Positions 26,557-35,868 of a stretch of DNA of 64,000 nucleotides are shown here, piece by piece. The DNA is from Treponema sp. OMZ 838 (GTDB lineage: Bacteria > Spirochaetota > Spirochaetia > Treponematales > Treponemataceae): contig NZ_CP009227.1 in NCBI RefSeq assembly GCF_000775995.1, positions 1,364,001 through 1,428,000 on the forward strand, given 5' to 3'. Under the pieces are notes generated by a model. That model was not told the origin of the DNA, made no database searches, and saw nothing but the letters and a program-made list of their open reading frames with translations. Positions within the stretch are counted from its first letter, which is position 1. Each line of letters opens with the position of its first letter. The translations under genes were made by a program, and so were the position numbers.

Positions 26557-27864
26557 ATGTTAAAAAAAATGATTGGCATTTTGTCTGCGGGGCTGATGAT
26601 TGCAGCTCTTATGTCATGTACTCAGGCAAAAAAGGAAGAGGGACCTATCACGCTTCATTATTGGACGCATGAAGACCCCGCCCGTACGGAGCTTGAAACA
26701 AAGCTTATCGCCGAATTTGAAAAAGCAAATCCGAATATCAAAGTCGAGCGGACGACGCAGGGCGCTGCAAAGCTGATTGAACTGGTACAGACTGCTTTTG
26801 CGGCTAATCAGGGACCGGATATTTTCAATTTATCTATCGAAGATGAATATTCTTATGTTGCGAACGGTAGAGTCGCTCCGGTTGATCCCAAAGCTGCCGG
26901 TTATGCCGATCAGGCAGCTATCTATGACAGCTATTTGCCGGAAATTCTCAATGCCGTAACCAAAGACGGAAAAGTATACGGTCTGCCGTTGGAAATTACC
27001 AACTGGTGTATCTATATCAATAAGAAGATTTTCCGTGATGCCGGTTTGGATCCCGAAAAAGATTATCCCAAAACATGGGAAGATATGGTTGCTGTTTCCG
27101 AAAAATTGGTTATCCGCGACGGTGATATTTTGGTGCGCAGAGGGTTCGATTTCCGCTATCCGTATTATCTTGTTGCCTTTGTTCCGATGGTGGAACAGCT
27201 CGGTGGTCAGCTGATCAGTGATGATGGAAAAACAGCGATTGTCGGCGATGAAGCATGGATCAAGTTCCTTACCTTTATGCGCGATTGGGGACCCTCCGGA
27301 AAGAACCTTGGCTCTCCCACCTACAAGAGCGCACGTAACCTGTTCAACAAAGACAATAACGACATTGCAATGGCAACGACCGGTTTATACCAGCAGGGAC
27401 GGATCCGCAAGGATAATCCCGACTTCTATAATAGCGGTGAATGGATGGTTGTTCCGTTCCCTCAATTTAAGAACGCAGTTAAAGAAGTTCCCGCTTGCTA
27501 TTACGGACATTTCTTAATGGTTAACAACGATATTTCCAAGGCGAAGCAGGAGGCTGCATGGAAGCTCATCGGCTTTTTACTCAAGCACGGTGAAGACTAC
27601 CTACGCGAAGGAGGTAACATTATTCAGCCGACCAAAGCCTTGCTCGACTCGCAGACACTCAAAGATATGCCGTATTCCGATGTATTTATCAACGATATGA
27701 ACAAAGGACACATGGTGTATTACGGAGCGAACAGTGCTGAGTTGCAAACGGCAATCCGCTCGGCAGTTGAGTCGGTTATGCTGTCCGGTGTAGCTCCTGA
27801 AAAAGCGCTTGAGTCTTTGCGAGCAACGGCTCAAGAAATTCTTGACGAAGAAAATAAAAAATAA
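26557..27864 (+). CDS. Carbohydrate ABC transporter substrate-binding lipoprotein
   Basis: The 435-residue product has a lipoprotein signal (LMSC, Cys20) and the family 1 extracellular solute-binding fold, with ITLHYWTHEDP at the start of the mature domain, NQGPDIFN near residue 80 and YGLPLEITNW near 140. The ATG at 26557 follows AAGGAG and places the signal peptide correctly; the longer GTG frame adds eight residues. It heads a set with two permeases but no ATPase, as is common where a shared MsmK-type ATPase serves several importers. The substrate is unknown. A hairpin follows the gene and may set its higher expression. Confidence 0.9.
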   Translation: MLKKMIGILSAGLMIAALMSCTQAKKEEGPITLHYWTHEDPARTELETKLIAEFEKANPNIKVERTTQGAAKLIELVQTAFAANQGPDIFNLSIEDEYSYVANGRVAPVDPKAAGYADQAAIYDSYLPEILNAVTKDGKVYGLPLEITNWCIYINKKIFRDAGLDPEKDYPKTWEDMVAVSEKLVIRDGDILVRRGFDFRYPYYLVAFVPMVEQLGGQLISDDGKTAIVGDEAWIKFLTFMRDWGPSGKNLGSPTYKSARNLFNKDNNDIAMATTGLYQQGRIRKDNPDFYNSGEWMVVPFPQFKNAVKEVPACYYGHFLMVNNDISKAKQEAAWKLIGFLLKHGEDYLREGGNIIQPTKALLDSQTLKDMPYSDVFINDMNKGHMVYYGANSAELQTAIRSAVESVMLSGVAPEKALESLRATAQEILDEENKK

Positions 27865-27885
27865 ATAGTTACCTTGCAATGCGAT

Positions 27886-27918
27886 GTTCTAACTCGTGCT
27901 ATTTGTACGAGTTAGAAC
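27886..27918 (+). promoter_or_regulatory. Hairpin between binding protein and permease genes
   Basis: Perfect 12-base arms GTTCTAACTCGT / ACGAGTTAGAAC with a 9-base loop and no T-tract. Such stems after binding-protein genes often stabilise the upstream mRNA or attenuate the permease genes. Confidence 0.6.
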
Positions 27919-27986
27919 TCGCCGACCTATTCGCCAACGAAGCTATTGAACAGGTCTAGTACTCATCGGTAAAAGGAAAAGCGGTT

Positions 27987-28922
27987 ATGTCTAACTCAAA
28001 AAAAAGCGGCGGTATTGAAAAAAAAATCGCACGGTGGGGTGTTATTTTTGTTATTCCCGCAGTGTTGTTTTTTACTGTATTCAGTTTTTATCCCATTATA
28101 AATGCATTCATCGAAAGCTTTTTCGATAAGCGCGTTCTCAGTAATATTCCCCCTAAGTTTGTAGGGCTGCAAAATTATTTCTATATTTTTGACGCTTCCC
28201 GATACGATAATCCGATGTCATTCTTAAATTCGCTGCGTGCAACGGTCGTGTTTACGCTCGGAACATTTATACCGCTTGTGATATTAAGTCTCTTGTTTGC
28301 GGTGCTTATCAGCTCATTGCAGCGAAACAGTTTAAAAAAAGTTTTTCAGATAGCGTATTACACGCCTGCTATTCTATCGTCTGTTGTTGCTGCGGCGATT
28401 TGGCTGCTTATTTTTGATCCTCGCGGACTGGGAAATTACTGGATTAATAAACTTCTTTCCACGCCCGGTGTTGACCATCAATGGTTGCTAAACAGTACGA
28501 TGCTTCAACTTTCTACAATGATTGTATATTTTTGGAAATATATCGGATACTTTGTTATTCTTTTTATTACCGGTCTTTCGACCATTCCTCCGGTGGTGTA
28601 CGAAGCGGCTTTAATCGACGGTGCAAATAGATTCCAAGTCTTTTGGTCGATTACGCTGCCGCTCCTGAAACCGACGGTTGTATTGGTTTCAATTATGGCG
28701 ATGCTGCAGTGTTTAAAAACGTTCAGCACCCAATATCTCTTTACTCAGAATGGAGCGTCGCTCGGGCCGATTAACGTTATCACGTTGAATATCTATCAGA
28801 CCGGTATTAAGCTGCAGCGGATCGGCCGTGCAAGCGCGATGAGTATCGTATTATTTTTAATGATGCTCCTTTTAACATGGCTGCAATTCCGCTCGTCAAA
28901 ACCCGACGAGACGGATTATTAA
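27987..28922 (+). CDS. Sugar ABC transporter permease, MalF/UgpA-type
   Basis: The 311-residue inner-membrane protein has six hydrophobic helices and the EAA coupling loop near residue 205 (YEAALIDGANRFQVFWSITLPLL). The N-terminal basic stretch before the first helix is typical of MalF-like subunits. It lies 122 bases downstream of the binding protein and 31 bases upstream of the partner permease. No ATPase gene is present. Its substrate cannot be told from the sequence. Confidence 0.92.
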   Translation: MSNSKKSGGIEKKIARWGVIFVIPAVLFFTVFSFYPIINAFIESFFDKRVLSNIPPKFVGLQNYFYIFDASRYDNPMSFLNSLRATVVFTLGTFIPLVILSLLFAVLISSLQRNSLKKVFQIAYYTPAILSSVVAAAIWLLIFDPRGLGNYWINKLLSTPGVDHQWLLNSTMLQLSTMIVYFWKYIGYFVILFITGLSTIPPVVYEAALIDGANRFQVFWSITLPLLKPTVVLVSIMAMLQCLKTFSTQYLFTQNGASLGPINVITLNIYQTGIKLQRIGRASAMSIVLFLMMLLLTWLQFRSSKPDETDY

Positions 28923-28953
28923 AAGAGTGCCGTAAGACGCATAGGAGTTAAAT

Positions 28954-29802
28954 ATGAAACAATCTATGACGACGGGAGCGCTTTCGGTTATTAAACTGGT
29001 ATTATTGCTGGCGCTTGCTGCCTTTACTGTGATGCCGCTCATTTTTATGTTGACCGCTTCATTTATGTCGGGAAAAGAGATTATGCAGATGCCGTATAAA
29101 TGGATTCCCGAAAGCTGGCAGTACGTCAACTTTATAACGGCAATGAAAGGCAACGACGGCAATTACATTTACGTTCGGAATATTATCAACTCGTTTATCG
29201 TGGCAATTAGCGTGTCATTTACCACGGTTCTCCTCGCATCCATCACCGGTTACGGACTGGCTAAATTTAGATTCCGCGGACGAAACCTCATCTTTATGCT
29301 GATTATGGCAACCATGATGATTCCGTTTGAAGCTATTATGATACCGCTGTACATGATCGCGACGAAGCTGCATATCCAAAATACATACACGGGGCTGATA
29401 CTGCCCTTTATGGTGAGCGCATTCGGTATTTTTATGATGCGCCAATACCTTATCACCTTCCCGAATGAGTTTTTGGATGCAGCACGTGTGGATGGTATGC
29501 ATGAGTTTTCCATCTATTCGCATATCGTACTGCCGAACTGTAAACCCGTTATCGCAACGCTCGCGATCCTTTCGTTTAGGACGCAGTGGGATAACCTGCT
29601 GTGGCCGCTGCTGGTTTCCCAGTCCGATACGATGAAAACCATTCCGCAGTACATCACCTCATTTACAGCCGAACGGAGCACCGACGAAGGTGCAATGATG
29701 GCCGCCGCCGTTATTGCCAGCATCCCGATGATGTTGATCTTCTTCGGACTTTCCAAATATTTTATTGGGGGGTCGGTTGTATACGAATCCCGCAAAGGCT
29801 AA
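28954..29802 (+). CDS. Sugar ABC transporter permease, MalG/UgpE-type
   Basis: The 282-residue permease has six membrane helices and the EAA loop near residue 180 (LDAARVDGMHEFSIYSHIVLPN), as in MalG/UgpE subunits. An AGGAGTTAAAT ribosome binding site precedes the ATG. It ends the three-gene transporter set. The stop codon is followed after 3 bases by a 124-nt inverted-repeat element, the same placement seen for the TtcA-like gene at the left end of the window. Confidence 0.92.
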   Translation: MKQSMTTGALSVIKLVLLLALAAFTVMPLIFMLTASFMSGKEIMQMPYKWIPESWQYVNFITAMKGNDGNYIYVRNIINSFIVAISVSFTTVLLASITGYGLAKFRFRGRNLIFMLIMATMMIPFEAIMIPLYMIATKLHIQNTYTGLILPFMVSAFGIFMMRQYLITFPNEFLDAARVDGMHEFSIYSHIVLPNCKPVIATLAILSFRTQWDNLLWPLLVSQSDTMKTIPQYITSFTAERSTDEGAMMAAAVIASIPMMLIFFGLSKYFIGGSVVYESRKG

Positions 29803-29805
29803 CCA

Positions 29806-29929
29806 CCTTTTGAAATATACGGCACATCTGCGTTGTCGCTACGCCGAAATAAATGCTCAACGTACAGCAAGTACGCCTCCGCTTTATTTCGGCTAGGCTC
29901 CTAACATCTGTACCGTCTATTTCAAAAGG
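29806..29929 (+). repeat. 124-nt inverted-repeat element, copy 2
   Basis: The ends match copy 1. The inner stem here pairs GCCGAAATAAA-type and TTTATTTCGGC-type arms, quite unlike copy 1 but equally complementary, and the centre keeps the GTAC-x-GTAC palindrome. Same length as the other full copies. It starts directly after the permease stop codon. Confidence 0.85.
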
Positions 29930-30230
29930 CTTACGGAAAGGGTGCAGCTACTGTGTCGCATTGCCAAAAGCGTACATCCTTGTACGCTTTTGGCAGCGAG
30001 TTTCGGGCGATGCCGAAACATCGCTTCTGTTTAAACCAGCGGCATCCTTGCCAATGTTTAAGCGGCATTGCCGCTTAAACTTGCAAGTTTTGGCTGGCCA
30101 AAACGTTGCTGCTGAAAATCCTCAACGTATCATTTCCGATAAAGATGGCGGTGGTTCCACACAGCAGCAAGTTTTTCGTGAGAAAAACTTGTCGTTGAAC
30201 GGCGTACATGAATGTACACTGTTCAACAGG
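29930..30230. repeat. Hairpin block between permease and helicase genes
   Basis: No gene is supported. Hairpins: 29962-29995 (15-bp arms, loop TCCT), 30041-30052 (GGCA-TCCT-TGCC), 30056-30080 (11-bp arms GTTTAAGCGGC), 30169-30190 (9-bp arms, loop GTGA) and 30194-30227 (arms GTTGAAC plus an inner GTACAT palindrome). The helicase stop codon lies at the block edge, in a phrase (CAACAGGCTATTT) close to one ending the block at 0.6 kb. Confidence 0.75.
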
Positions 30231-32075
30231 CTATTTCCGCTTTTTATAGGCGGAGGCAGAGCTTGCACTGACGGGATGTTTCTTTCTCGTGTCTTTGTCG
30301 CGGAAAAAGGCTTCGCGCCGGTTCCCTTCACGCAGCTTTCGTGAAGGGCTTTTTTTTGCATAACCGGCTGTATGAGGACTCTTTTCGTTTACGCTATCCG
30401 ATTTTGTGTCGATGTGGATATGCGGCATATTGTTTTTTTTCTTTGAAAGCCTCAATGCCTCGTGAGCGGCGTCGGCCGGTAAATCTGCGAGCGAAAAACG
30501 GTCGAATAATTCGATACGATCAACCGCGTGTTCGGGAATGGAAAGCAACGTACTGAAAAACTGTGCGAGGCTCCGCTTGCTTGTCCCGTCCTTCCTGCCT
30601 AATCCGATATAGAGCCGGACGGTATTCCCGCCGGAGGATTTTCCGCGCTTGTCTTCCGTGCGGGGGACTTTGATATTTCTGTAATGGGATGCCGACAGTA
30701 CCGAACCGTAATGCAGCTGCAGCACGGCGGCAAGCACTTCGACACTGTCAATATTTATGATACTGCTTTCGGTATTCTCGGCGTAGGATACGGTGGCGGT
30801 TTCTTCAGTGGCGGTGAGGCTTGCTTTATTTCCGGCTAAGAGTTCTCGGGCGAGTTCGATAAAGGGCTTGTTGACCGTATGCTCGGCTCGGATGGTGTCC
30901 AGCTGACGCCGCAGATCGGAAAAGAGCCGCTCTTGTTTTTGCGCGAGGACTTTCTCTATAGAAGGGATTTTTCCTTCCTGCAGCTCGCCTCGTGCATGGC
31001 GGCGCAAATAGTCGATCCTGCGCCGCTCATTCGGGCGGATAAAGCTTACCGCCGTCCCTTTTGCCCCCGCCCGTCCGGTTCTGCCGATACGGTGGGTGTA
31101 CGTGGGGCCATCATACGGAATGGAATAGTTGACAACGTGCGTAATCCCTTCGATATCGATACCGCGGGCGGCAACATCGGTTGCAACGAGAATGCGGGTT
31201 TTCCCCGCCCGAAAACGGCTCAAGATTTTTTCGCGCTGTCCCTGCGGGATATCTCCATGCAAAGCGGCGGCTTCGTAATGCCGTTCGTCAAGTTCTTTCG
31301 CAACCGCATCGGCGTCAACCTTGGTTTGGCAAAAGACCAGCCCGTAAAAGTTTTCGGCGGTGTCGATCAGGCGAACTAAGGCTTCGCTTTTATCTTCTTC
31401 CCTCACCATCCAAAAAAACTGTTCGGTAAGCGGCAGCGGTTCTTCCGACGCCTCTTCTTCTACAATTTCATATTCGCCCATAAAGTCGGCAGCAATTTTC
31501 AAAATCTGCTTGGGCATCGTTGCCGAGAACATCAGTACTCGAGAATCGGGATTTGCCTTTTTGAATATCGTTTCGATATCTTCGATAAAGCCCATGTTCA
31601 GCATTTCGTCAGCTTCATCTAAAATAAAATATTCGATACTGTCCAAATTCAGCGAGCCGCGCTCCAAATGATCGATAACACGGCCGGGGGTTCCGGCAAC
31701 AATTTCGCATCCGCGCTTTAAGTTTCGTAATTGTTCGACAATCGATGCGCCGCCGTATACGGTCGTGATACGGGGATGGGTTCCTTCCTTAAACGATTCT
31801 ATTTCCGAAGCGACTTGCAGCGCAAGTTCGCGAGTAGGCACCAATACCAACGCACGCGGTTTTTCCCGCGGTTCCCTCAATTCCTGTACAAGCGGCAATC
31901 CGTAGGCGGCTGTCTTACCGGTACCTGTTCTCGCCTTTGCAATAACGTTCGCATCACCGTTTAAGAGGCGCGGAATTGCCAACACCTGAATGGGCGTCGG
32001 CTCTTCAAATCCTTTTGCCGCTACCGCATTCAACACGGACTCATCGAGTCCTAAATCTCTAAAAGATATATCCAT
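30231..32075 (-). CDS. deaD: DEAD-box RNA helicase with DbpA-type RNA-binding domain
   Basis: The 614-residue ATP-dependent RNA helicase carries all core motifs in order: Q motif (PTPIQ), ARTGTGKT, PTRELA, TPGR, DEAD, SAT, ATDVAARGID and HRIGRTGRAG. Residues about 480-560 form a DbpA/CsdA-type RNA-binding domain (RLYIGLGRKDG), followed by a basic Lys/Arg/Ser tail. This layout matches DeaD/CsdA, which helps ribosome assembly and cold adaptation. The ATG at 32075 gives the standard N-terminus MDISFRDLGL; the upstream extension overlaps the tRNA-Leu promoter region and has no family match. Confidence 0.92.
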   Translation of the reverse strand: MDISFRDLGLDESVLNAVAAKGFEEPTPIQVLAIPRLLNGDANVIAKARTGTGKTAAYGLPLVQELREPREKPRALVLVPTRELALQVASEIESFKEGTHPRITTVYGGASIVEQLRNLKRGCEIVAGTPGRVIDHLERGSLNLDSIEYFILDEADEMLNMGFIEDIETIFKKANPDSRVLMFSATMPKQILKIAADFMGEYEIVEEEASEEPLPLTEQFFWMVREEDKSEALVRLIDTAENFYGLVFCQTKVDADAVAKELDERHYEAAALHGDIPQGQREKILSRFRAGKTRILVATDVAARGIDIEGITHVVNYSIPYDGPTYTHRIGRTGRAGAKGTAVSFIRPNERRRIDYLRRHARGELQEGKIPSIEKVLAQKQERLFSDLRRQLDTIRAEHTVNKPFIELARELLAGNKASLTATEETATVSYAENTESSIINIDSVEVLAAVLQLHYGSVLSASHYRNIKVPRTEDKRGKSSGGNTVRLYIGLGRKDGTSKRSLAQFFSTLLSIPEHAVDRIELFDRFSLADLPADAAHEALRLSKKKNNMPHIHIDTKSDSVNEKSPHTAGYAKKSPSRKLREGNRREAFFRDKDTRKKHPVSASSASAYKKRK

Positions 32076-32161
32076 AATCGGTGCGAGTATATCAGATACG
32101 ACGATAAGTTCATAGCCTACTTTACAAAAGAAACTTAATATGCTACAGTACTCCCTCGAAA

Positions 32162-32245
32162 GCCGGCGTGGTGAAATTGGTATACACGATAGACTCAAAA
32201 TCTATTGGGGGCAACTCCGTAAGGGTTCAAGTCCCTTCGCCGGCA
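32162..32245 (+). tRNA. tRNA-Leu (anticodon CAA)
   Basis: Acceptor arms GCCGGCG / CGCCGGC, a long variable arm, T-loop GGTTCAAGTCC and a seven-base anticodon loop CTCAAAA give anticodon CAA. The 3' CCA is not encoded. Confidence 0.93.
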
Positions 32246-32311
32246 TGTTCTTCAACCCAGCCGCCGTTAACCCACCGGTCTTCAATCTATCAAAACTACT
32301 AAAAATGAAAT

Positions 32312-33364
32312 ATGGAACGAAAAGACGCAGGACTTGCATTTTTATTGCAATACGAAAATGTCGCATGGTATGAAAAAGGACGTGTCAGAATCCTTGACCG
32401 GCGCATTTATCCCCAAAAAATAACATACGTTGAATGTTCTTCGTGGCAGGAAGTCCGGCAGGCGATTGCCGATATGGTAACCCAGAGCGCCGGGCCGTAT
32501 ACGGCTGCCGCTATGGGAATGGCGCTTGCCGCATATCAAGTACGGAATGAGGGGGCAGAGAAGCAGCGGCGCTTTCTTGAAGAGGCAGCGCAGGGGTTGG
32601 CTCATGCGCGCCCGACGACGGCAAACAGAATGGGACTGATTACTACCGGCTGCCTCACTACGGCTGAAAATGCCTTGAACGCGGGGCAAGATGTAGTAAC
32701 CGCCCTTTTTAACGCTGCAATAGATTCGCTGAATCGGCGCTACGGTATAATGGAAAAGGTTGGAGGCTATCTTGCAGAGCTTTTTCCGCAAGGAGGCGGC
32801 GTTCTTACCCAGTGTTTTGGGGAAACGATTGTCGGGATGATGCTGAAGGCTGCCCGTGCGAGCAATAATCCCGTGAGAATAATCTGTGCCGAAACGAGGC
32901 CGTTCCTGCAAGGCGCCCGCTTAACTGCAAGCTGTGCCGCCGATATGGGCTTCGATACCACCGTTATTACCGATAATATGGTTGCCTATATGATGCAGCA
33001 AGGGCAAGTCGATCTTTTTACCTCAGCGGCGGATACTATTACGCGGGACGGTCATATCGCAAATAAAATCGGCACGTTTCAGATAGCCCTGCTTGCAGAG
33101 CAGTTCGATATACCGTACTATGTAACCGGCATACCGGATGCGGATAAAAAAACTGCCGCTGATATCCGCATCGAGCAGCGCAATCCTGAAGAAACGCTTT
33201 CGTGCCATGGAGTGCGGCATACGCATCCTGCGGTAAAAGGTATTTATCCCTCGTTCGATATTACCCCACCTCAGCTTATCCGTGGGGTCGTAACCGATAA
33301 GGGAATATACCGCGCCCAAGAGCTCGGTGCGTATTTCGATACGCCGCAGGAGCGGTTCTATTAG
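32312..33364 (+). CDS. MtnA/eIF2B-like aldose-phosphate isomerase
   Basis: The 350-residue protein is of the methylthioribose-1-phosphate isomerase / eIF2B-alpha fold. The strongest matches are AETRPFLQGARLTA near residue 195, ITDNMVAYMMQQGQVD near 225 and ANKIGTFQIALLA near 255. The catalytic Cys lies in LTQCFGE, where MtnA normally has THCNAG, and the catalytic Asp in SAADTI, where MtnA has GADRI. Both residues are kept but their loops are unusual, so the substrate may differ (ribose or deoxyribose phosphates are options). It follows tRNA-Leu and precedes the DUF2804 gene; no other methionine-salvage gene is adjacent. Confidence 0.8.
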   Translation: MERKDAGLAFLLQYENVAWYEKGRVRILDRRIYPQKITYVECSSWQEVRQAIADMVTQSAGPYTAAAMGMALAAYQVRNEGAEKQRRFLEEAAQGLAHARPTTANRMGLITTGCLTTAENALNAGQDVVTALFNAAIDSLNRRYGIMEKVGGYLAELFPQGGGVLTQCFGETIVGMMLKAARASNNPVRIICAETRPFLQGARLTASCAADMGFDTTVITDNMVAYMMQQGQVDLFTSAADTITRDGHIANKIGTFQIALLAEQFDIPYYVTGIPDADKKTAADIRIEQRNPEETLSCHGVRHTHPAVKGIYPSFDITPPQLIRGVVTDKGIYRAQELGAYFDTPQERFY

Positions 33365-33392
33365 ATTGTTACGAGATTGCTAGGTTATTACT

Positions 33393-34466
33393 ATGGATAT
33401 ACAAAAAGTTCCTTATACCCGTATTATTACTCCGGCTCCACGCCGTCCCATCGAAAATGCAGTACCGTTGTATGGGTCGTATTCGGGGATGTTTCATACC
33501 TTTGACATACGGGGCGTTAAAAAACCGTTCGGAGATTTACCGATTCCTTCGTTCATTACGGATACCCGTATAACCGACACACTGAGGCTCCTCTTTTGCG
33601 ATGATACTCTTATCGGTGAAATCGAATTTTTTTACGGCGGATATTTTGCTTTTATGGAAACAACACTGTGGAACCGGCAAACGAACCGCTTGCTTGCCTA
33701 CCGGCAGCTTTTGCCGCTCGGTTTTGTGCATCTACCTAAGTACATTGCGTACAGTGTTGCAACCTGCCGCGTTAAACGGCGGTATATCCGTATTTTTTCC
33801 CGCCTTTCCAAAGGGATGCTCTATGCCGATTTTGATTTTCTTGCTGCCAACGACCGTCCGTCATGCGAGGGGCGACTTGATTTTGATTCACGTTCGCCGC
33901 AATGCACCGACTATTCCGCCGTTATCCCTTCTTTTGTGAACCGCCGGTGCCAAGCCGTGTATTTCCGCTCATTTGCCGTAAACGGGTGGGTTACGTTCGG
34001 GCACAATCAAGATATACAATTGAATAAAGCAAATGCAGTCGGCTTTTTGGATTTTCGAAAAACATATACGACACTGCGTACAAAGCGGAGTGTGGTTATC
34101 GGACTAGGCGTTATTGATGGCACCCAAGTTTCTTTCCATTTAAGTAATTCCATCGCTCCCGACAGCTACAGCTATAATGACAATATTTTGTTTTATGGTG
34201 GAAAACGTATTCCGTTGCCGCCGGTACGTATTACATATCCGTTCGGTTCTTCCAAGGAATGGATTATCCAAGATACCGAGAGCATGGTTGATTTAACCTT
34301 TACCCCCAGTGCAATCTCCCAGCGGAACCTGAATATCCTTGTCTGGCAGCGGGATTATAAGACTATTTGCGGTACTTTTGAAGGTTCTTTTTTAATTGAG
34401 GACGGCGTAGTGCTCAAATTAAAAGGCTTCCCAGGCATCGCAAAAAAAGTTAGGATGAGAATGTAA
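33393..34466 (+). CDS. DUF2804 family protein
   Basis: The 357-residue protein has the DUF2804 pattern: an N-terminal PIENAVPLYGSYSGMFHTFDI region, a beta-rich middle and a closing QRDYKTICGTFEGSFLIEDG segment near residue 325. There is no signal peptide or membrane helix. The family, common in spirochaetes and actinobacteria, has no established function, though its lipocalin-like beta content suggests lipid-type ligand handling. It follows the MtnA-like gene by 28 bases and may share its transcript. It is convergent with the glycosyltransferase gene. Confidence 0.75.
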   Translation: MDIQKVPYTRIITPAPRRPIENAVPLYGSYSGMFHTFDIRGVKKPFGDLPIPSFITDTRITDTLRLLFCDDTLIGEIEFFYGGYFAFMETTLWNRQTNRLLAYRQLLPLGFVHLPKYIAYSVATCRVKRRYIRIFSRLSKGMLYADFDFLAANDRPSCEGRLDFDSRSPQCTDYSAVIPSFVNRRCQAVYFRSFAVNGWVTFGHNQDIQLNKANAVGFLDFRKTYTTLRTKRSVVIGLGVIDGTQVSFHLSNSIAPDSYSYNDNILFYGGKRIPLPPVRITYPFGSSKEWIIQDTESMVDLTFTPSAISQRNLNILVWQRDYKTICGTFEGSFLIEDGVVLKLKGFPGIAKKVRMRM

Positions 34467-34514
34467 AGGGCATCGGCAGGTGTCTACCGCAGCTTTTCTC
34501 CTTTAGTTTTGTGC

Positions 34515-35663
34515 TTAACTCTGTACTTCCGGAAAACGATAGATAAAATCGGCAATGGGCTCCAGTCCGTTTTGAATATGCATCGTATCGATTTTTTGTT
34601 CTATAGAGCTCAATACGGAATCATCGGCGATTATCTCTTTTACTTTTTTTATTATCTTCCGTGGTTTTGGAATATACCAACCGAGGTTGTTGTTAACAAC
34701 ATAGAGCATATTCCCGAATTCTTGTCCACGCACATAGCTTGCAAGGATTAACGGCTTACCGGCAGACAGGGTTTCCATAACGGTAGCAGGTCCGCCTTTG
34801 GTGATCACACAATCGGACACATTGATTAAATCGGGCATAAACGAAACAAAACCGAATACCTGAATATTGGAAATATTCGTGGTTTTAAGGAGAATTTCCA
34901 GTTGTGTTTTTAACACTTTATTCTTGCCGCAGATAACGATTAAATGAGCAGGACAGCGCTGAAAAATAAAAGCGTTGACAATAGCAAGCGTCGATTTTAA
35001 GCCTTCTCCGCCGCCGACAACCAGTATGATTTTCTTATCAAGCGGAATGCCGTGTTTTTTCTTAGCAGTAATTTTTTCGTCGGGGGTATACCGCCGGTCA
35101 AAATTCCGTGAAAGCATAATAGGAAATTGATGAACCTGTTCCGGCTTAAAGCCGCAGTGCGAGATCGCTTCTTTTTGCAGCTTCCGAGAAAAGACAATAA
35201 GCTCGGTATCTTTTACATAAAACCAGGACGGATGTGCGGTGAACGGATCCATCACAATGGAAATAAGCGGGATGTTAGGGTTTACTCTATCGATAGCAAT
35301 CCGTGCCAGCGGAATAAGTATTTCGTGTAGACAAACCAATTTAGTTATTTTTTCAGCTTTAAGAAATGTTACCAGATTTTTTACAATAAACGGACGTAAC
35401 AGCCATGCACAAAAGGTTAAAACGGTTTTCGATTTTGTTAACTGATAGAACGCAACGTAACCGGGTTCAAAGTAGTTTGAAGTTGCAAGATATCCTTTTT
35501 CAAAAAAAATGCGCGCAACCCAATTGGTGCTTTTGAAGCCATTTTGCGGTATATATTCGGCATTATCCGGATATTTTTCTTTTAAGAATGACACTAAAGC
35601 ATTGGCGCCGGAAATATGCCCGCCGCCTGTCTTTAGATATAAAAAGCCGATACGTTGTTTCAT
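34515..35663 (-). CDS. MGDG-synthase/UgtP-like glycosyltransferase (GT28 type)
   Basis: The 382-residue protein starts with RIGFLYLKTGGGHISGANAL, the GGGH-type N-terminal loop of diacylglycerol glycosyltransferases, and ends with the donor-binding segment TKGGPATVMETLSAGKPLIL near residue 320. GGGEGLKS near residue 235 fits the phosphate loop of GT-B enzymes. The product is probably a glycolipid made at the inner face of the membrane. The ATG at 35663 is used because it begins the conserved domain; the longer frame adds 48 unlikely residues. It stands alone, convergent with DUF2804. Confidence 0.85.
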   Translation of the reverse strand: MKQRIGFLYLKTGGGHISGANALVSFLKEKYPDNAEYIPQNGFKSTNWVARIFFEKGYLATSNYFEPGYVAFYQLTKSKTVLTFCAWLLRPFIVKNLVTFLKAEKITKLVCLHEILIPLARIAIDRVNPNIPLISIVMDPFTAHPSWFYVKDTELIVFSRKLQKEAISHCGFKPEQVHQFPIMLSRNFDRRYTPDEKITAKKKHGIPLDKKIILVVGGGEGLKSTLAIVNAFIFQRCPAHLIVICGKNKVLKTQLEILLKTTNISNIQVFGFVSFMPDLINVSDCVITKGGPATVMETLSAGKPLILASYVRGQEFGNMLYVVNNNLGWYIPKPRKIIKKVKEIIADDSVLSSIEQKIDTMHIQNGLEPIADFIYRFPEVQS

Positions 35664-35868
35664 TAAGAACACTATATCAAAAAGAGGTTGTAAGCGTAAA
35701 GACGATGGTATTGAAACGTTGTAACCAAGTTTTTCCGCTGCTGCCATGAATTGGAGCATTTGACAATAGGTGGGTGGCTTGACAAACAATATCGTTGCCG
35801 ATAGCATAAATAAGTCTTTTTAATAGTATTTGAAGATACCTGGTGGTATCTAAAAATGGGGAGAAAAT

